Shown here: positions 10,746-26,300 of the stretch, piece after piece
Numbering within the stretch: position 1 is the stretch's first letter
How the letters are laid out: each line of letters starts with the position of its first letter
Assembly (NCBI GenBank): GCA_905221605.1
Contig: CAJNDS010000780.1
Coordinates: forward strand, 730,602-794,601
Reading direction: 5' to 3'
Source of the DNA: Symbiodinium natans
Taxonomy: Eukaryota; Sar; Dinophyceae; Suessiales; Symbiodiniaceae
Length of the DNA: 64,000 nucleotides
Notes under the pieces: model-generated
Seen by the model: only the letters and a program-made list of their open reading frames with translations
Database searches by the model: none
What the model was told of the DNA's origin: nothing
Position numbers and translations under genes: made by a program

Positions 10746-12856
10746 CGGGCGATTGCCATTTCATTTCCACGGTGTGCTGTGGCTGCGCCGCCCCTCCCCC
10801 ACACCCAGGAACAGACTTTTTTTACTTAACATTGGCGTCTTCTAGCCATCAAGGAGGCATAGCCTGTCTATCACCAGGAGCCTGCCAGGTGCAGCACAGA
10901 AGCTTCCGGAATGCAGAGCTAAGCACATAATGACATATGCAGCAGAGGAGGGCAAGTTGACATGGATTGTTGCGTGATCGTGGCAGGGGCGAACTACAGA
11001 CAACCATGCTGCCATGTTCCGAGCGAAGAAACGCCTCTCAGATGTTCTGTCCTGCATGTGCTCGAAGCAAGGGTCATGCCAATGGGTCATGGCTGGTTTC
11101 TAATCGAACAAACTGAAGCAGAATTGGCTGCGGCCCTGCTTTCGCATCAGGAGCACACCCCTAAGCATCCCTGAGGCCGACCATCCGACAACATGGGAAT
11201 CGCATCTGACATGCAGACTCACGTGCCCAACCTTTGATCCTGAAGCCTGGAATCTGGTCTTGCTCCAGACGGCTTACAGCTGACTGGTTCAAGTTACTTC
11301 TGCGGGTCATGCCGGTGTCCTTCACTAGCGTGACTATAGCCATTATACAAAGGGCTCAGGGCTCCCTAGCCTGGAACTAGGGAGAGGACATCCCGTGCGG
11401 CCCACGGCGGCATGCTACCCCACGACGCGCACGCGCATGGGACGGCTGCCCAGGCAGTTCAGCTGCCGTTTGGTGATGTTTGCTGTCAACACCCCGAGCC
11501 CAACCTCTGACAAGGACGTACGTCCCACCCCACGCCCTCCCACAAAAGGTGACAGGTTGACGCCCCGCAGCAGAACTCAGGGTTAGGGTCATGTTTAGAT
11601 CAAGTGATCACTGTTTTTCTCCATGCCGGAAAAAAGGTAGCTTCGTCTTGATAGAAGACTCGAACTGGCTATAAACCTCACTGCCATCGGCAAATCTCAG
11701 CTGTTCGAAGTGACTACTTACAAAGACAGAACCTTTATCCAGATCCAGCTATCGACTGACACATTAGCAGTTGTGATTTTGACTTGCAGCTTGAGCGAGC
11801 CACCTGGCCTATACAAAGGGGTCACTGCTTGTTGCTGCAATCCCGACCAAGCCGTAGCAACCAGATGAAATCGCGCAGCGGATGCCTCGCAAAACCGTGC
11901 GCCTTTACACAGTGACGTCAACAGGGCTGAACAGTACAGCACATTAGCCGCCATTAGCCAGGCAACTCTGCACCAGAAAGTTCTGGAGCCCCTACAAACG
12001 GGCAGAAGCCCTTACATACCCTTAGCATCGCACCCCGGCACTGCTCACAGGTATGGTGCGGTCCTGAGCACTGCAGGGCCTTGTCTTGGGATACTTGTTC
12101 GAATCACGTGCTGGGGGTTCAGCGGGTATCCTCGCGTTTAGTGAGTGTGGGTTCTGTCCTGTGGGGGTTAAGGCTTGAGGACTTTGTATTGCATAGTTTC
12201 AAGCATGAATCAGGCTGGACAGTCGGTTTGTCCACGTTGTACAACCGGCAGAAAGATGCAGCACAGAGATGCGGACACTTAGAGGACCCCGTCACTTTCT
12301 TGTGTGTACACCCTCAGCCCTGAAACATCGACAAGCGTCGTCGATCTGTTTCTTGGATTCCAAGGCGCCCAGCTCAGCCATCGCTGGCTAGAGCGAGGGC
12401 CCCAAAACAGATCACCAGGGCTATCTTGGCAGGATACAGGCTCTGAGTAAGGCTCAGGAGGAGTTTGGAGCTTTGATGTTTGACGCTACGACTTCTGCCT
12501 GAGGACTGTTGAAAGAGGGCTCGGGTTACTCATGAAGTCCTTCGTCGCTGTAGGGTAAGGCCTTTGGGGTGATATGGTGGCTTCAAAACATGTGTGGACT
12601 TTTGTGGATCTTTTGGCACTTGGAGTTGGGTTACTTGCGCGAAGCGGCCTACGACGCGTCCCAATCCAACTCGATTTGTTGGTTCAGGGTGAGAGACTCT
12701 TCTTCAAAAATGAGGCTAAACGTGTCTTCAGGCATTGGCGCTTGCATACACAATCTGCATCGATCACCAGTACCTGCCCAAAGTCTTGTTTGGGTCTCAA
12801 GAAACTCTCAGGTCTGCACAGGGCGTTTAGGACTCAAGACTCGAAGTTTCTGTCAG
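10746..12856. other. No assignable gene
   Basis: Several short open frames on both strands have no splice-edge or family support. No tandem repeat of note. Probably intron or intergenic sequence. Confidence 0.3.
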
Positions 12857-12976
12857 GAGCGTGCCCTAGCTCCCGTCGCAGCCGTGCCCACAGCTGTTCC
12901 CGCAGGCCAAGACGTAGCGAGTCTTAAGCGCCGGCTTTTGATGAATCAGCTCTGCGACGTTCTGCGTCTGACTTGG
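12857..12976 (+). CDS. Probable exon, Ala/Pro/Val-rich then helical
   Basis: After TGTCAG the frame reads ERALAPVAAVPTAVPAGQDV then ASLKRRLLMNQLCDVLRLTW, ending before GTTTCG. It starts in phase 0 and is 40 codons. The Ala/Pro linker followed by a basic amphipathic helix looks coding. Family unknown; it may continue the gene that starts at 4858. Confidence 0.4.
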
Positions 12977-13649
12977 GTTTCGTTGAGCTGATAATTTCAA
13001 AGCCTAAGCGCAACGACAGAAATTCAGCCGTGCATACCAAGAACTTGCACACCTGGAGTACCTTGAGCTCCATGGTAAGACCGGCAAGCTTGCACCACAC
13101 CCAACACTCTGCGAAGATGCTACAGTCACAGTTCACTGGTATACCGAGATCAGAACCTCTCGGCCCTCCCCACAGGTTGCACCGTGGTCAGCCATGTGGC
13201 TGAGCAAAAAGCACCTCCCAGGAGCTCTCTTTGGAACTGTTTTTCTAGCAGGATCTGGCAGGTCAGGGGTTTTCATCGGGTTTCCCTTCTCGACTTGAAG
13301 ACGTTAGGCTAACGAGGCTAACGAGCCAAATTAAAGTCGAAGTTCGCACAGTTCCATCATGCTCCATCCCGAAACCTACAAGAGCAGAAGCTCGCAGACT
13401 TAAGTGGCAATCTTCATGACATGTCACAAAGTCTCTGGGGCATACAGCGGCGGTGGGTGCTCAGGATGTTGGAACACGGGCGTGCGATGCTTTTGGAAGT
13501 ATTTAGGCACTTTCGGTTCGACGTAGGGCTCGGCATTTGGGATCATGGACTCACCCACCATGACGTTCCTTTGCCGTTCGTGATTCAGCTGCCACAGCAT
13601 GTATGTTTCCTTGGATGGTGGGCAATTCCTTCTTACTCCATCTCGGCAG

Positions 13650-13705
13650 AAGTGGCGGCGCAGCGTGAAGAGATGATCAGAGAAGAGCCACGACCTTTAT
13701 TCAAG
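13650..13705 (+). CDS. Possible exon, charged helical peptide
   Basis: After CTCGGCAG one frame reads VAAQREEMIREEPRPLFK. The highly charged pattern suggests coding sequence. A candidate exon at about 13786-13831, following GACTGCAG, is open in two frames, so its reading cannot be fixed. Confidence 0.3.
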
Positions 13706-14417
13706 GAACAAGGAATTGCTCAAAACAGAGGATGTCTTCAGTTTCCGTTTCTGCAGGCGGCCAAAATCTTTCTTTGACTGCAGGACCCAGCCGCAGATTA
13801 TCCGGCAGCCTGTGCAGCAGAAACCTGGCTTGGTTAAGTGCTCTTTGAATGTTAAGAAGGGCTGCTTGGCTACATGCGGACTTAATTTTAGACAGCGTCA
13901 GTCATGGATACCAGCATCCTTTGATAAGCATTTCGAGCTGGTAGGCTGGGAAATGTCGACCCCACCCCTGCACTTAATCGCGCCCCATGAGTATTGTCAT
14001 AGTCAGCCGTGGCTTACGACATAGTGACATAGGCTATCGTGATCTCCTCGGCAAGGTATGCTGCGCCCTGCCGCTCTATGCCTGCAACCACGCCGTTCTT
14101 CGGCCTGACCAGCTGTGGGTGAAAGGTCTCAAGCATGCTTATACCACTGTCGATGTGCATACTTCCTCATTGTATAGTGAACATAAAACCTAAACTTAAC
14201 TGGAAACGCTCAAAGCCCCTCGAAGAGGCCTAAGAAAAGCCCGAAGCTGCGGAGAAATCATCGCGAGGCCGGTACCGGTATTTACCGGTGTGCCGCTGTC
14301 CGAGCAGAGGATCTCCACCGCGTTGCCCAGGCAGCCTGTCACGACCATGATTCCCCAACCCCTTCCAGGTTGAGTCATGGAAATCACCTATCCACGCTCT
14401 CCCTGACCTCAACACAG

Positions 14418-14481
14418 CCCGCTCTCAATGCCAAAGCCGCACCCGAAGGCTACTCCCAAGGCGAGCTCTAAGAACTTTCAG
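14418..14481 (+). CDS. Probable exon, Lys/Pro/Ala-rich
   Basis: Between ACACAG and GTACCT there is a 64-nt exon with one leading base, then PLSMPKPHPKATPKASSKNF and Q. The repeated KPHPKATPKA pattern resembles basic tails or linkers. Confidence 0.4.
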
Positions 14482-14703
14482 GTACCTGCAGTGCATGCGT
14501 TAACATGGCCTGCATTGGTTAAGGTCAAAGTGTGTACTGTAGAGCTCTTGGTACGTATGTCACTCGGGTGCCAAGTGCCCACCGCCTGCCAGGGACGAGT
14601 CGCGACACTTCGCTACTTACCAGGAGCCCTCCAGGACTGCACGCGAACGCGAGGCTCTTTCTGTAGCCAAACCTGACACCTATCTACCTCATTTGACCGA
14701 CAG

Positions 14704-14866
14704 GCTGTCCCGAAGATTTGCCGAACCAACTCCGCCTCGTGAGCTTGGGAGCTTCAGTGACTTTCGAGCTTACGACCCCAGGGCTGAAGCTCCAGGCTCC
14801 AGGCCCAGCCGTTCAGCCGTGGAGCTCCTGAACCCCAAACAACCCAGAGACCCCAATATCTCTTAG
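14704..14866 (+). CDS. Probable terminal exon
   Basis: After ACCGACAG the frame reads LSRRFAEPTPPRELGSFSDF then RAYDPRAEAPGSRPSRSAVE and LLNPKQPRDPNIS, ending in TAG. The Arg/Pro/Ser/Glu-rich, disordered-looking sequence with a proper stop suggests a C-terminal exon. It starts in phase 1, which does not match the phase-0 end of the exon at 14481, so an exon is missing or the two are separate. Confidence 0.45.
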
Positions 14867-15539
14867 TTATGAATAAGAATATTCCTTCAGTCATTGTCGG
14901 ATGGATCCCTATTGCAGTTTATGGATTGCCCCCCTTAAGGGATATTGGAGTCTCTGGGGAATCGACCGCGACATGCATTTCCCTTGCACCAGTGGGAAAG
15001 CGATTAAGGTTGCAACTCCTGTCGATCGATGAATACCACCACGTTCTGACATGTTAAGCTGCTTGTCCAGGACATGGGAGAGCTCATCTTTCGTGGCACA
15101 GCCTCATGCAGAGGCGAGATCACTGCCTACCACTTTAAACACTAAAGGCTCAGGCCTCAAAGCCGGAGCCAGGAGCCAAGTGATTCCAGGTGCGTCAGAA
15201 GTTCACAGCTTTGGGGGGAGATGATGTGGTTTGCAGGGCTTATATAAACAGATCACGGATGCTGTTGCACGTGCTCATTGGAACCATGCGGAACCCCTTA
15301 CAAAGGAACAACCCCCAGCAGCGCTGCACCTCCCGTTGCACCCAAGACTCTGCTCCCGCAGTCCTTATGAACCACCATGAACTACCTGTGGCTCCTGACT
15401 TTCGCACCCCCCAAGAAGCCCTCAAAGCCTCGATCCCCCCAAGCCCGATGGGCAACCCGTAAGTGTAAGCGGCGGCAGTGGCGGGAGGCGGACTTTTCGA
15501 AGGGCCCCGTGTGGACCGGATCCCAGTGCTTTAAGTGGG

Positions 15540-15654
15540 AGAGAGAGAGAGAGAGAGCGAAAGCTTGAGCGAGAGAGGGGGAGGGAGAGGGAGAGGGGAG
15601 GGACAGGGGGGGGACAGGGGGACAGGGGGACAGGGGGACAGGGGGACAGGGCGC

Positions 15655-15655
<1 letters not shown>
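15540..15655. repeat. GA-rich and GGGGGACA tandem tracts
   Basis: A (GA)n purine tract passes into tandem GGGGGACA 8-mers and leads straight into the CA microsatellite. Confidence 0.85.
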
Positions 15656-17372
<1,717 letters not shown>

Positions 17373-17374
<2 letters not shown>

Positions 17375-20368
17375 CTCTAGGCGGGAGGTCACGGCCGCGG
17401 CCGAGGGCAGTCAAGTGGTCCTGGCACCCAGCGCTTGCACTTCTGGGTCCACTTCGTTTATTTCTTTTGTGGATTCTGTGGGTGAGTGTTGGGGTTCTGG
17501 TTCAGGGACTTGGTAAGAGATTTTCACCTGAACTTTGAATCAAGGATGTCGTCGTTTGCTCGCGTGGGCGAAGCGCTTCTTGGGTCTGGACCGGGTTTAG
17601 TTTTCAGGGTGAATCAAGTCAGTGAATCAAGTCCCAGTTCAAGAAAGGCTTGGGGCTTGTCCGGCATTGTAGGCGTGGTTTCGAAGGGGTTTCCCGGGGC
17701 GAGTTGTGCTTCAAAAACTTGGATATCCTCACTGGGGCTGCATCGTTTGGGCTTCTGGGGATCTTGTAAGCCTTGAAGGCTCAAGGTCAAGCCCCCCGAG
17801 CTCACGAGGTGTCTGCGCAGTCGGCACAGCCAGGCAGGACTTCAGCATACTTCAGCCGAGTCGGCGGCTTCCCTCGTTAGTTGGGCCTTGATGGGACCGA
17901 CCCGCAAGCGCAGAGTGGATTCATCCAAGGTGCCTCTGCTTTGCTTTACCCATAGTTGACACCTCGTGTCGCCGGAACCTGTTTTTGAGGCAGTCCAGGC
18001 TTGCCAGTGCATTGTATGCATTATATATAGATATTTTTTATGTTTATGTATATATATATATATATTTATAGATATACATGTTCTCTCACACACACACATA
18101 GTTGAGGGGGTACTGAGCAGGTCCCTCCGTGCTGGCCCTCAACGCTGCCCCCGCCCCGAGGCGAAGCTAGTGAGAATGTCCTCTGAGTCCTCTGACTCCT
18201 ACTCTCTTTGCCCTGCTTTTGTGCCCAGCACTGGTACTGAGAAGCCCCCCCTTTTAAGTGCGCTTCACATTTACTAATGAAGTAATGAGCTGATTCTGCA
18301 TCCTTCCATCGCTTAATCTCTCGTTCGCACAGGTTTTCTTATGTTTTCTTCACAGATCTTCAGGGCCCTTTGAGATTTTTTTCTCGGGTTTGCGGGGGTA
18401 CCCAGCAATTGGGGGGGAAGACTTGTCTTGTTTCGCGGGGTCTCACGTCCAGCTTTGGGTGGGGATGCAGACGGTAACCAAGGTTGTGATGTTATTTGGA
18501 TGAACCTCTGCTGCCTTCCGTCAAAGATCCCCACATGGCATTCAATCTATGTGAAATTGAAGGATCCCGTAGCCAGCAAACACTCTTGCTCACCCCTGCA
18601 GCACCTGCACACATGACATTGGTAAACCAATATGGGGACACCTCAGGCTCAAGTCTAATCCGCAAACGTTCTAAATCACATCCCCAGACACACACGCACA
18701 AGGAGTCAGCATAGGTAGCATAGTTGCACCGCGGCATCAACACTGACACCAGCCTTCGTTCAACCCAAGAGCATCTGCCCAACCCTTGAACTCTTACCTT
18801 TTAGTACTCGGGGTCGCCGTAACCTTGCTATGCTATGACGGCCTTACTGACCGTTGACACGGTTTGCAGCTATGCTTCTTGGCAGCCCTGGCACTGGGCA
18901 TCAACTTGTGGCTTAGGGAGCCAATATCCCGACAGCAACAGCTTCCTTCCTCCAATTGCACAGCCCATGCAAAAACCAATTCTCCGTGTCGTAGACCCAT
19001 GGGTCGCAGGAGCTTGCGAGACTTGCTTCGGAGCTTGCGTTCCGGAATCTCATGGGCTTCGCTCATTACAGAGAAGTCTTTGCAAGGCTCGGAGAGAGAG
19101 AGCAGCCGGAAAACTAAGGTCGCCGAGCAGCTACGAGATTTGCCCGACGCGGCTTGCCGGAGAAGGGCTTTGTGCTATTGGTGCAACTGAGCCTTCAGGG
19201 CACCTTCATATACCGAACATGGAGGTAGGCTCGGACAGGCACGGGCAAGGTTTCAAATGGTTTCAACAAGTCGGAAAACACCGGTCAGCTGGCTGCAGCA
19301 CTTCTGCAAATGCAGATCGGAGCTTTGATGCCCTCAAGGCAGACATGCACCCTTGCTTAGCTAGTAGCCTGGCGGCGAGCGGACGTTTGTCCCGAGGGCC
19401 CATCTACACTGTCACACGTGCCCAGAAATCCTGAACTTGCAGTGCAACTATGTCGAACCCACAACCCCACAAAGAGCCCCAATGCCGGCCAACAAGGTGC
19501 CTGTGTCCACAGGCCCCCGCCACTGCACCTTATGCGGAATGCCGACATGTACAGAATCCTAAGATGTCTTTAGTGCAGGTTCGCTGTCTTGGCCTATGGG
19601 GCGTGAGTCCTTATAAGGATTTGGTGCTCGACAGTTGCTTCGTTTGCAGGTTTGGAACTTCAGGCCGCGGTGCGAGGGTTGAGGGCAAATGAGCGGCTTT
19701 GCGAGGCTCTCGCCGAGAGTTCGGCTTATCATGTCAAAGCCAACACGGTAGGCAGACTTTGCTATAATCATACGAGCACCAGAGAAAAAACACATGTCAC
19801 ATAATACATATGTTTCATGTCAGAACTTGGGTGTCTTTGGGTGTCTTTGGCATACTTGCGATGTAGGTCACTAAGCTTCAGTTTCCAATTCAAGCCTGAG
19901 CCTCTAACAACAGAACACATGTCAATCACCCACTGCCAATCATCTTCGCAACCACCCCCCTCCTCTGGCAGGCTCGTCGCTGACTGCAGCCGAGGTCACA
20001 GGCAAGGCTGCTATTTTGTGGATTTGCTAGTTTTTATATCTTTTGAAATACTTCGTCAAGAGACATGACATACCTGCTTTGGAAGGGAGTTCTTCTCCTA
20101 ATGACATACACAGCCCATCGCCCTGGACATGACAGGCTGAAGTGCAAGAAGGTGACTTCTCTGGCCTTAGCCGGCTCTGTTTTGAGCAAGTCAGGACCAG
20201 AACCCCTGGAGTCCCAGAGCATCATCCACACTGCGCTCTGCAACCTTTGAATGTATCTTTGGCAATCCGCACTCGTCAAGGTTGTTTTGGGCGGAGGTTC
20301 CCAGGTAAACATGGGAGGTTCTGAGGCCCCCTGCCTTGCAAAGTCAAGGGCGATTCTGGATGGTGCAG
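17373..20368 (+). other. Likely 5' region of the methylthioribose kinase gene
   Basis: Small exon-like pieces occur: REVTAAAEGSQ at about 17386-17418, LMGPTRKRRVDSSK at about 17888-17929 and DALKADMHPCLASSLA at about 19327-19374. The last follows an AG and could match the N-terminal helix of methylthioribose kinase, but this is weak. An AT microsatellite lies at about 18020-18075. The N-terminal exons of the kinase should be here, but I could not fix them. Confidence 0.3.
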
Positions 20369-23300
20369 GTGGGAATCTCAACTACGCCTTTGCCGTCCGC
20401 GACCCTGCGGGAGGAGGCGTCTTCGTGAAGCAAGCGCCCGACTACATCAAGGTGGATTGAGCATGTCAAAGCCCCACACCTTTGTTACGCCATTCTCGGG
20501 CCTTCCATGAAGCTGTTACAATCAAAGGACTTATGTTTGCGCTCCGCCGCTCGAAATCGGAGAACCCCTTCCATTGGCCATTGCCTTTGGCCTTGGCTCT
20601 TAAGTATTAAGGGGTGCCTCTGTTGTTTTTTTAAGTCTTTGACACCCTCAGGTCTTGGGACCTGCAGCCGCTCTTACGCGCCAGCGCATGCGCCTCGAGG
20701 CTGCCCTGCTCCTTTTAGGTGCCAAATGGAAAAGAGGGGTGTTCTTGTGCCGGGTTCCGTGCGCGCAGGGAGTTCAGACCCTACACAGAACCCTCGCATG
20801 GGGCCCTCAGCTCCAGACGACATCCTGAATTGTTCCACAAGGTTTCAAGGTGCTGGAAGGCACTGGGCTCGACACCTGCAGCTTGCAACAACCAAGCACA
20901 CTTCAAGAACACCAGCGGTTTGCGACGCCTCGTCGTTGAGGTTCTCAGGCTCTCAGGCCTCAAGCCCTCAAGCAGCGCAGGTGCAGGTGTATACAGAGTG
21001 GACGGCGCATGGCTTCTTGGCATCCAGCAGCTGAGATCCACTTCTAATGATTCTAATGCGAGCTGCTCTGCACAGTATGGACATACGCAGGATCGGTCGC
21101 CGCCACGTATTTCCCGCGTGTGTGGAAGCAACTTGGCTAGTGGCCCGCAACCTGTCAGACGGTGGAGAGTTAGGCGCAGAAGTTTTGGGTTCTTGCTTGC
21201 ACGCTAAGGCTAGGCTAAGGCTAGGCTAAAGCTAGGCCAAGGCTACTCCCAGGCTTGGGGGCTTTGGGGCTTTTCCAGGTGCTGCACGTAGATGGACACT
21301 CTCCCATCTTTCAGGTTTGACGAGGAAGCCATGGCCTTCATCATGGAGCTCTTGGACAGCCACGAGCTACTGCAGAAGCGCCTTTTCGAGGCGCCGAGAT
21401 GTACACGATTAGGTGGGGTTTTAAATGTTGCCCTTAGGACCGAAAGCTGCTGAAGAGCCGCAAAAAGTAGAGCGCGTCGAATCCTTATTAGCCACTGACT
21501 TCCTCGATATTTCGCTAAGACTCCTAGACTTTCCCATCCACGGATCAATGTTTCCTTCTGATGGCTTCAGGCACCCCGCCCTTGCTCTGCTCTCATATAA
21601 GAAAACGGGATCTTTCGAATGCTGTTTGAAGATTATAGCACGGGATTGGCTTAGGGCTAGGGGTGAGACTCGTGAGCCTCTCATCTCACGTGTTCGTCAT
21701 GTTGACTACTTTCCCATGGGAAAACGCACGAGAGAGGCCGGTATCTCTGGAAAAATGCGATTCGCAGCCCCGCATGTTGAGAGTTGTCCTGGGGCAAAAA
21801 AAAAAAAGAACATGAAGGATGCACACCACACGGAGCAGGATTAGGGTGCTGTTACGTGCAAAGTACGATGCAGGCCGAAATGCACGGAAGAAAAGCTGCA
21901 AGCATGCCAGACATGGGAAATCGATGGAGTCCGGAATACGCTGCAAAAAAACGCAATTCGCACCCAGCTCAAGCCTACACTATAAAGCACAATCCTCCAA
22001 CTTGAGTGCGAAAACACCTGGATATTACCCTGCACTTTGACGCAATCCTGGAGCCCAGAAGCTGTTCAGCCTACTGGGTATATTGTGTGCTTGGTCCAGC
22101 GGAAAAGAATCTATTTCACTGCAAGCCTCAAGTCTTCAAACTTCAGTACCAAAAGGAAGGGAGGGATGGTGGTCTGAAATTTCGGGTTCAGGGTTTGAGG
22201 GGACTTAATTCAGGTTTAGGCGTGAGGGTTAAGCTTTTCATTGGGTAAAGCCTTCAGCCCGTTAGGTTTCAATCCCCCTGAATTCCCAGAGGAGCGGTAG
22301 AGGAGCGGTTTCCTTGGAGAGTGTGGAATACTTCTCCATCGGAGGGATGAAGCGGCTGGGAGCGCACCATGCAAACGTGGAACTCGCATGTTTTGAGCAC
22401 AGACGGCCAGCCTAAAAAGGGTTGATTTTACCAGACTACAACGAGAGCAAGGTACCTTTCGTCTCCTTATATTTTTTGTTAAGCATCTGCTCCACAGGGA
22501 CATGTCGAGGAGGCTGCGGCAAGATCGCTGGGCGACTGCCACTTGGATGCTCTCTGGTTGTTTTAACACTTGCTGGGCCTAGATAGGCCTGGGTAGTCTT
22601 TGGAGTTTCGGACTACTGGACTTGGAGTGGGACAAACCTGGGGAAGCAAACCGAGTAACCCGACAATCCCCGACCAGGGCTTTTATGATATCTCAGGGCC
22701 CCTGCAGCAGGCTTCAGGCTTTCACAATTTGATCATTTGATCCCGTTTGATCGCCCTACCAGCGAGTTTGGGGTGCTTCCGCGCAATGCCCTCGTGTCCG
22801 AGGCATGGCGCAGATGCACAGCAGGAGCCACAGACGAAACTCCACAATCAAAGGGGCAATTGACTTGACGGCATTGAAGACGACTTTGAAGAGTGGGGGG
22901 AGAGGGAAAGAGCGCTCTCCCGGTGTGCGAAAGGTCAGTTGTATTGCGACCCCGAACACGGGTGCAGCGGATGCAGGACTCATTGCTCAAAGATTTCGGC
23001 AGAGGAGTGTCAGCGGCTATCAGCGGCCTACGAGAACCGCCCCTTACCTGGAGATCTGCACGTCGAATGTCGATCCGGTATTTCCTGCGTTCTATATGCA
23101 ATACGGGCGTCGATTTGCTTTCAGGCTCTGCTGGAAATGGTTCTGGGCCGGATTTACTTCCCTAAATTCTAAGCCAGGCTCTAGCCGGTTCCAGCATCAT
23201 TGAGAAAGCGAATATCCCCTGAGCTTTGAGTCAGCACTCTTCTTGCATTCCGCAACATGCCTAGTTGCTTGTGGGCCATCGTGCTTTCTTATCTTGGCGC

Positions 23301-26300
23301 AGTTGCTTTGAGTAGGTACATTCGGGAACTTGGCAATGGCGGCTGCTAGTTTTTGCTACACGTCGTTTTCTGTTCCTTTACTCGGGCTATTCGAAACAGG
23401 GTCACACAGGCATCACGAGTCTTCAGGCCTGATGCGGGACATCCAGCTTGAGAGCCTCGGAGTCATCTTTAAGGGTTTTAATGTGATGTGCGGCGCAGGC
23501 GTAGGGAGCACTTACGTCATTGCCAGGCCTCGTTTGGAAGAGTGTGCTCGCCCCATGAAGCCTCCTGAAGCTGGGTCACTAAGCTGGGTCACTGCATTGC
23601 ACAGATGGTGACCACACATGTCCGTGAGGGATGTGAATCAACGTACCTATAGGTTGAGCTTCGGGGGAAAATTTTATGTTTCATCCTCCTCACAATGCCA
23701 TGAAATCTCGGACCCTGCCAGAGGTTTGTGTTCTCCAAGTGCTACCGGGAGGACGCACGCGCAGCACCTTGCCTGAGAAATAGTCGTCACGCCCGAAGGC
23801 TTGAGGCCTGAGGATCACTTCGGCCTCAGACGCGTGGTTTGCCTTCCCTGCAAACTTTGCAAACCGCAAATTCAATGCTGCCCAGAGAGTTGCAGGAAGA
23901 GGGCACGCATGGGCACGCCAAGAATAGGTGTTCCTCAGCATCCAAAGGCCTTTACAGCTTCCGAGATGCTGGCAAAAGTCTAAACTTGAAAAACGTAGGA
24001 GAGCTTGCGCTCCGATGCCGCCTTCATGTCGCAAGTGGAGGCGATCAAGGACGCAAAGGCCAAAAGAAAGAACTCGAACCCCGAAACCAGCAAACTAGAG
24101 GTTCCTGGGGTGGGCAGGGATATGGGCCTTTGTGGAGCAAGACATGGCAAGACTGTCGACATAGTCGTGGCAAAACCGAATTTTCGAAACCGCAGGACAT
24201 CTACAATGGGAGCGTGACCAGCAATTTGGCCCTCTGCCATGGTGATCTTCACGCAGGGAGTGTGATGGTCACTTGGCAGTGCTTAGTGGGTGCGATTGGG
24301 CCCATTGAACTCGTGCGCCTGCGTCACGTTCTGGTTGTGACGACCAGGCTTTTTGTCCTCAAATGTACGTTTTTAAGCAGGATCGGGTGACAGGCCTCAG
24401 TCATCCAGTGGTGCTGAAGGGTTGGATGTAGTCTCTGGGGCAATTGGCTTGGGACAAGATCCTATACTGCCTGCCTGGGGGCTGTTCAGTAATTTTCTTG
24501 TTGTGAAAGTGCCATGGCTGGCCCCTACAACATGAGAACGCAGCATCTCTCTGAACTTTAGAAAAGCTCAAGGCGATGTGCAGGTGCATGTCCCCAATGC
24601 AAGGCCACTTCAGACTGCAGCACGTGCTCCCGAAAAACGCTTTGGTTTGAACTTGCCCAGGTGGATGACCGATCAGCAGCAGTCACCTGCCGTCGATGAT
24701 CAGTTTGAGGTCGCCAGTCGGGTCCTTTCTCGGCGGCTTGCGTTCTAGTGTAACAGGGCCTCAACAGCAGCACGGGTTCTCCAAAATGCTCCTGTGACGT
24801 ATGAAGTCCGACTTGGCCGTACGAGCCGTTGTAGAGCTCAGGGTTTGACGCCAACACGCTCTTGGCCAGAAACATGTCTGCGCAGCGAAATATCGGCGAT
24901 GTCCAACCATGGCTCCTAAGGGGGCACATGAACTTGAACTGCACACGCTGCTTCTTAGCGGGGGGCCCTCAGCCCACATGATCCAGAACCCAAATTCACA
25001 GAATTTCGTGTTGAAGGCACTCGTCGAAAAATGCTGGTTGAGCTTGGTACTGCACCAGTGTACCCCAAACGATGAGCCAATCCCCTGCTTCGAGAGTCGA
25101 GGCCCCAACCTCGAGCTTTTTACCTGTATGCCCCTGACCACAGCATAGTTCCATTTTAGGTGAAGATCATCGACCCTGAGTTTGCCGTTTTCGGACCACC
25201 TGGCTTGGATGTCGGCTCACTGCTCTCGACCTACGCGCTGGCCTACTGAGCCCCGGCTCATCCCGGCTCGGTTCTTTGTTGTTGTTCTTTGCTGTTCTTA
25301 AGTGTTCTTTGTTTATTTCAGAGTCAGCGGCTAAGACAGAGCACCCGTCATGCACATGCGTATATGCATATATACGCAGACACGAAAGAAACACAGAGAG
25401 AGAGAGAGAGGGGCCATACTGGGTGCGAATAACTTGTTGTGCTGCCTGTTTCAACACAAACCCCCATGGGCTTTTCGCAACGGGGAAGAGAGGGGTCCCC
25501 CGAGGCATGCCCTGCAGAAGAAGAAGAAAGGGCCAGCGCGGCCGGGGCCACCTTCGGGGGGCCTCTTCGCTGGGTAGAAGGAGAAGAAGAAGAGAGAGGG
25601 GTGCAAATCAGTCATCAAGCACCAGTATCACCCTGACTAACTAAGTGGAGCATGCCCCTTGGGGCAGCCCCTCCGAAAGCTAAGTGCACTGGAGGGCTGA
25701 AGGCTCCACTTGTTAAAGAAAAAGAACAAGCGCGCGTGCGTCCCAGAACTGTTGCAAATCTAGCTCCATGACCTTAGTGCTGGTGGAATCGTGACAGCAG
25801 GTCGGCTGCAATGCAGCCCAAGAGTTGATTGGGAGGCAAATCGGCAGTTGTCAGAGAAAGCCATTGCGCTGAGTCGTGAAAGATGTGTGTGTGGGGTGTT
25901 CCAGTCGCTTGCCCTAGAAGCCTTGCGGGTTTATGTATAGAGTACAGTCTATGCCAACCTTTCACAAGCACGGCACGCCTCGCTTGCCTGAAGCCACACA
26001 GAAGTCGCGGCTTCTCAGGTTTCCACAGCGCCCTGCAGAACAGCTGCAAGAAGGACGAAGTGGTTATTCTGCTTTGTGATTCATGTAGAGGATGCAGGAT
26101 TTCAAGTTTTAACCGCCCACCCACCCGAAGCCATGCACGGAAGGGGGCAGCTTGAAAAACATCAAACTGAATGGCTTTCAGGCTCTGGCAGGGCTGGATC
26201 TCGAATAGTGCTCTGAGGTTTTGAATACTGAGTCAGGGCTCTGGGGTCTGGAGTCTGAACAGTTTTTTTGCCGGACAAGGGACGCAATGCTGAAGGTTGG